NCBI RefSeq assembly: GCF_900129045.1
Contig: NZ_FQTX01000006.1
Location: 1-64,000, forward strand
Direction: 5' to 3'
Source: Bifidobacterium merycicum DSM 6492
GTDB taxonomy: Bacteria > Actinomycetota > Actinomycetes > Actinomycetales > Bifidobacteriaceae
DNA length: 64,000 nt
This document shows, one piece after another, positions 63,830-64,000 of the stretch. Position 1 is the first letter of the stretch, and each line of letters starts with the position of its first letter. The notes below the pieces were generated by a model. The model was not told the DNA's origin, searched no databases, and saw only the letters and a list, made by a program, of their open reading frames with translations. Made by a program: the position numbers and the translations under genes.

Positions 63830-64000
63830 ATGGCAACACGGTCAACCAGTCAACGAGCTTCACGCGCCGCCGACGTGCGGCACACGCCCGAACACGTCGC
63901 GAGCGGTATGCCCGCAGCGTCCGGCGGCAAGCGTCTGGTTTCGGTGGAAGTGCTGCGCCTGCTTGCCATCGTCTGCATCGCCGTATTCCATGCGTTCCTG
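63830..64000 (+). CDS. Acyltransferase family 3 membrane protein (5' part only)
   Basis: 57 codons before the window ends. A polar, Arg- and Ser-rich leader of about 35 residues is followed by VEVLRLLAIVCIAVFHAFL, the first membrane helix of acyltransferase-3 proteins (OafA/WecH type), including the His that is part of the conserved start of that helix. Such enzymes O-acylate surface polysaccharides or lipids. TATTCT lies 7 bases before the ATG with no binding site, so it is probably leaderless. Confidence 0.7.
   Translation, partial: MATRSTSQRASRAADVRHTPEHVASGMPAASGGKRLVSVEVLRLLAIVCIAVFHAFL

Overview
The window is a stretch of a Bifidobacterium chromosome, most like the B. adolescentis group. 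The evidence is the single-chain type I fatty acid synthase of about 3,100 residues preceded by a two-gene acyl-CoA carboxylase, actinobacterial gene orders (coaD, SepIVA-like, YceD, rpmF, rnc), roughly 60 percent GC, and a xylo-oligosaccharide cluster (GH120, GH8, GH43) of the type characterised in B. adolescentis. The genus is strongly supported; the species is inference.

Layout. 1-390: the 3' end of a 23S rRNA gene, a 5S rRNA gene and the rrn terminator. 390-1380: a long AT-richer non-coding stretch ending in the promoter of a four-gene operon (1383-7618) for xylo-oligosaccharide breakdown: GH120 beta-xylosidase, GH8 reducing-end xylosidase, GH43 beta-xylosidase and a type B carboxylesterase. 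7.6-9.1 kb: a gene remnant and an orphan class C sortase. 9.2-24.6 kb: a lipid-synthesis block, with the biotin importer bioY divergent from acc alpha and acc beta, then FAS I, its phosphopantetheinyl transferase and a biotin-protein ligase. All parts of biotin-dependent malonyl-CoA and fatty acid synthesis lie together. tRNA-Gly(TCC) follows.

24.8-30.4 kb: a membrane protein, murA, plsC, gpsA and ddl (envelope and phospholipid precursors). 30.5-33.5 kb, minus strand: a PfkB-fold protein that lacks the usual catalytic Asp, a DUF2974 alpha/beta hydrolase and a TetR regulator. 33.7-37.1 kb: rpmB, recG, rsmD. 37.2-45.3 kb, mostly minus: trmD, aspA with a divergent lysR, rimM, khpA, rpsP, an EEP-family membrane protein and ffh, i.e. 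the classic ffh-rpsP-rimM-trmD neighbourhood with extra genes inserted. 45.4-50.3 kb: cysS, a glutamine-amidotransferase-like gene and an ABC-F ATPase. 50.3-51.2 kb: a decayed area with a frameshifted lipoprotein/membrane gene. 51.4-57.6 kb: ilvB-ilvN, rnc, rpmF, yceD, a SepIVA-like coiled-coil gene, coaD and a DUF3039 gene. 57.7-64.0 kb: an aldo-keto reductase, pncB, rph, rdgB, an AEC transporter, tRNA-Leu(TAG), tRNA-Thr(CGT) and the start of an acyltransferase-3 gene cut by the window edge.

Cross-cutting points. Many genes (plsC, recG, trmD, lysR, rimM, ffh, cysS, the amidotransferase, the ABC-F gene, coaD, rph, the terminal acyltransferase) have a -10-like hexamer 6-10 bases before the start codon and so are probably leaderless. 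Several intergenic gaps hold long hairpins or repeated palindromic units (22890-22949, 45365-45446, 53991-54046, 61968-62121) and short tandem repeats (47953-48004, 58732-58785, 60205-60238, 63351-63425). I saw no prophage, intact insertion sequence, CRISPR array or defence island, and no clearly novel multi-gene system.
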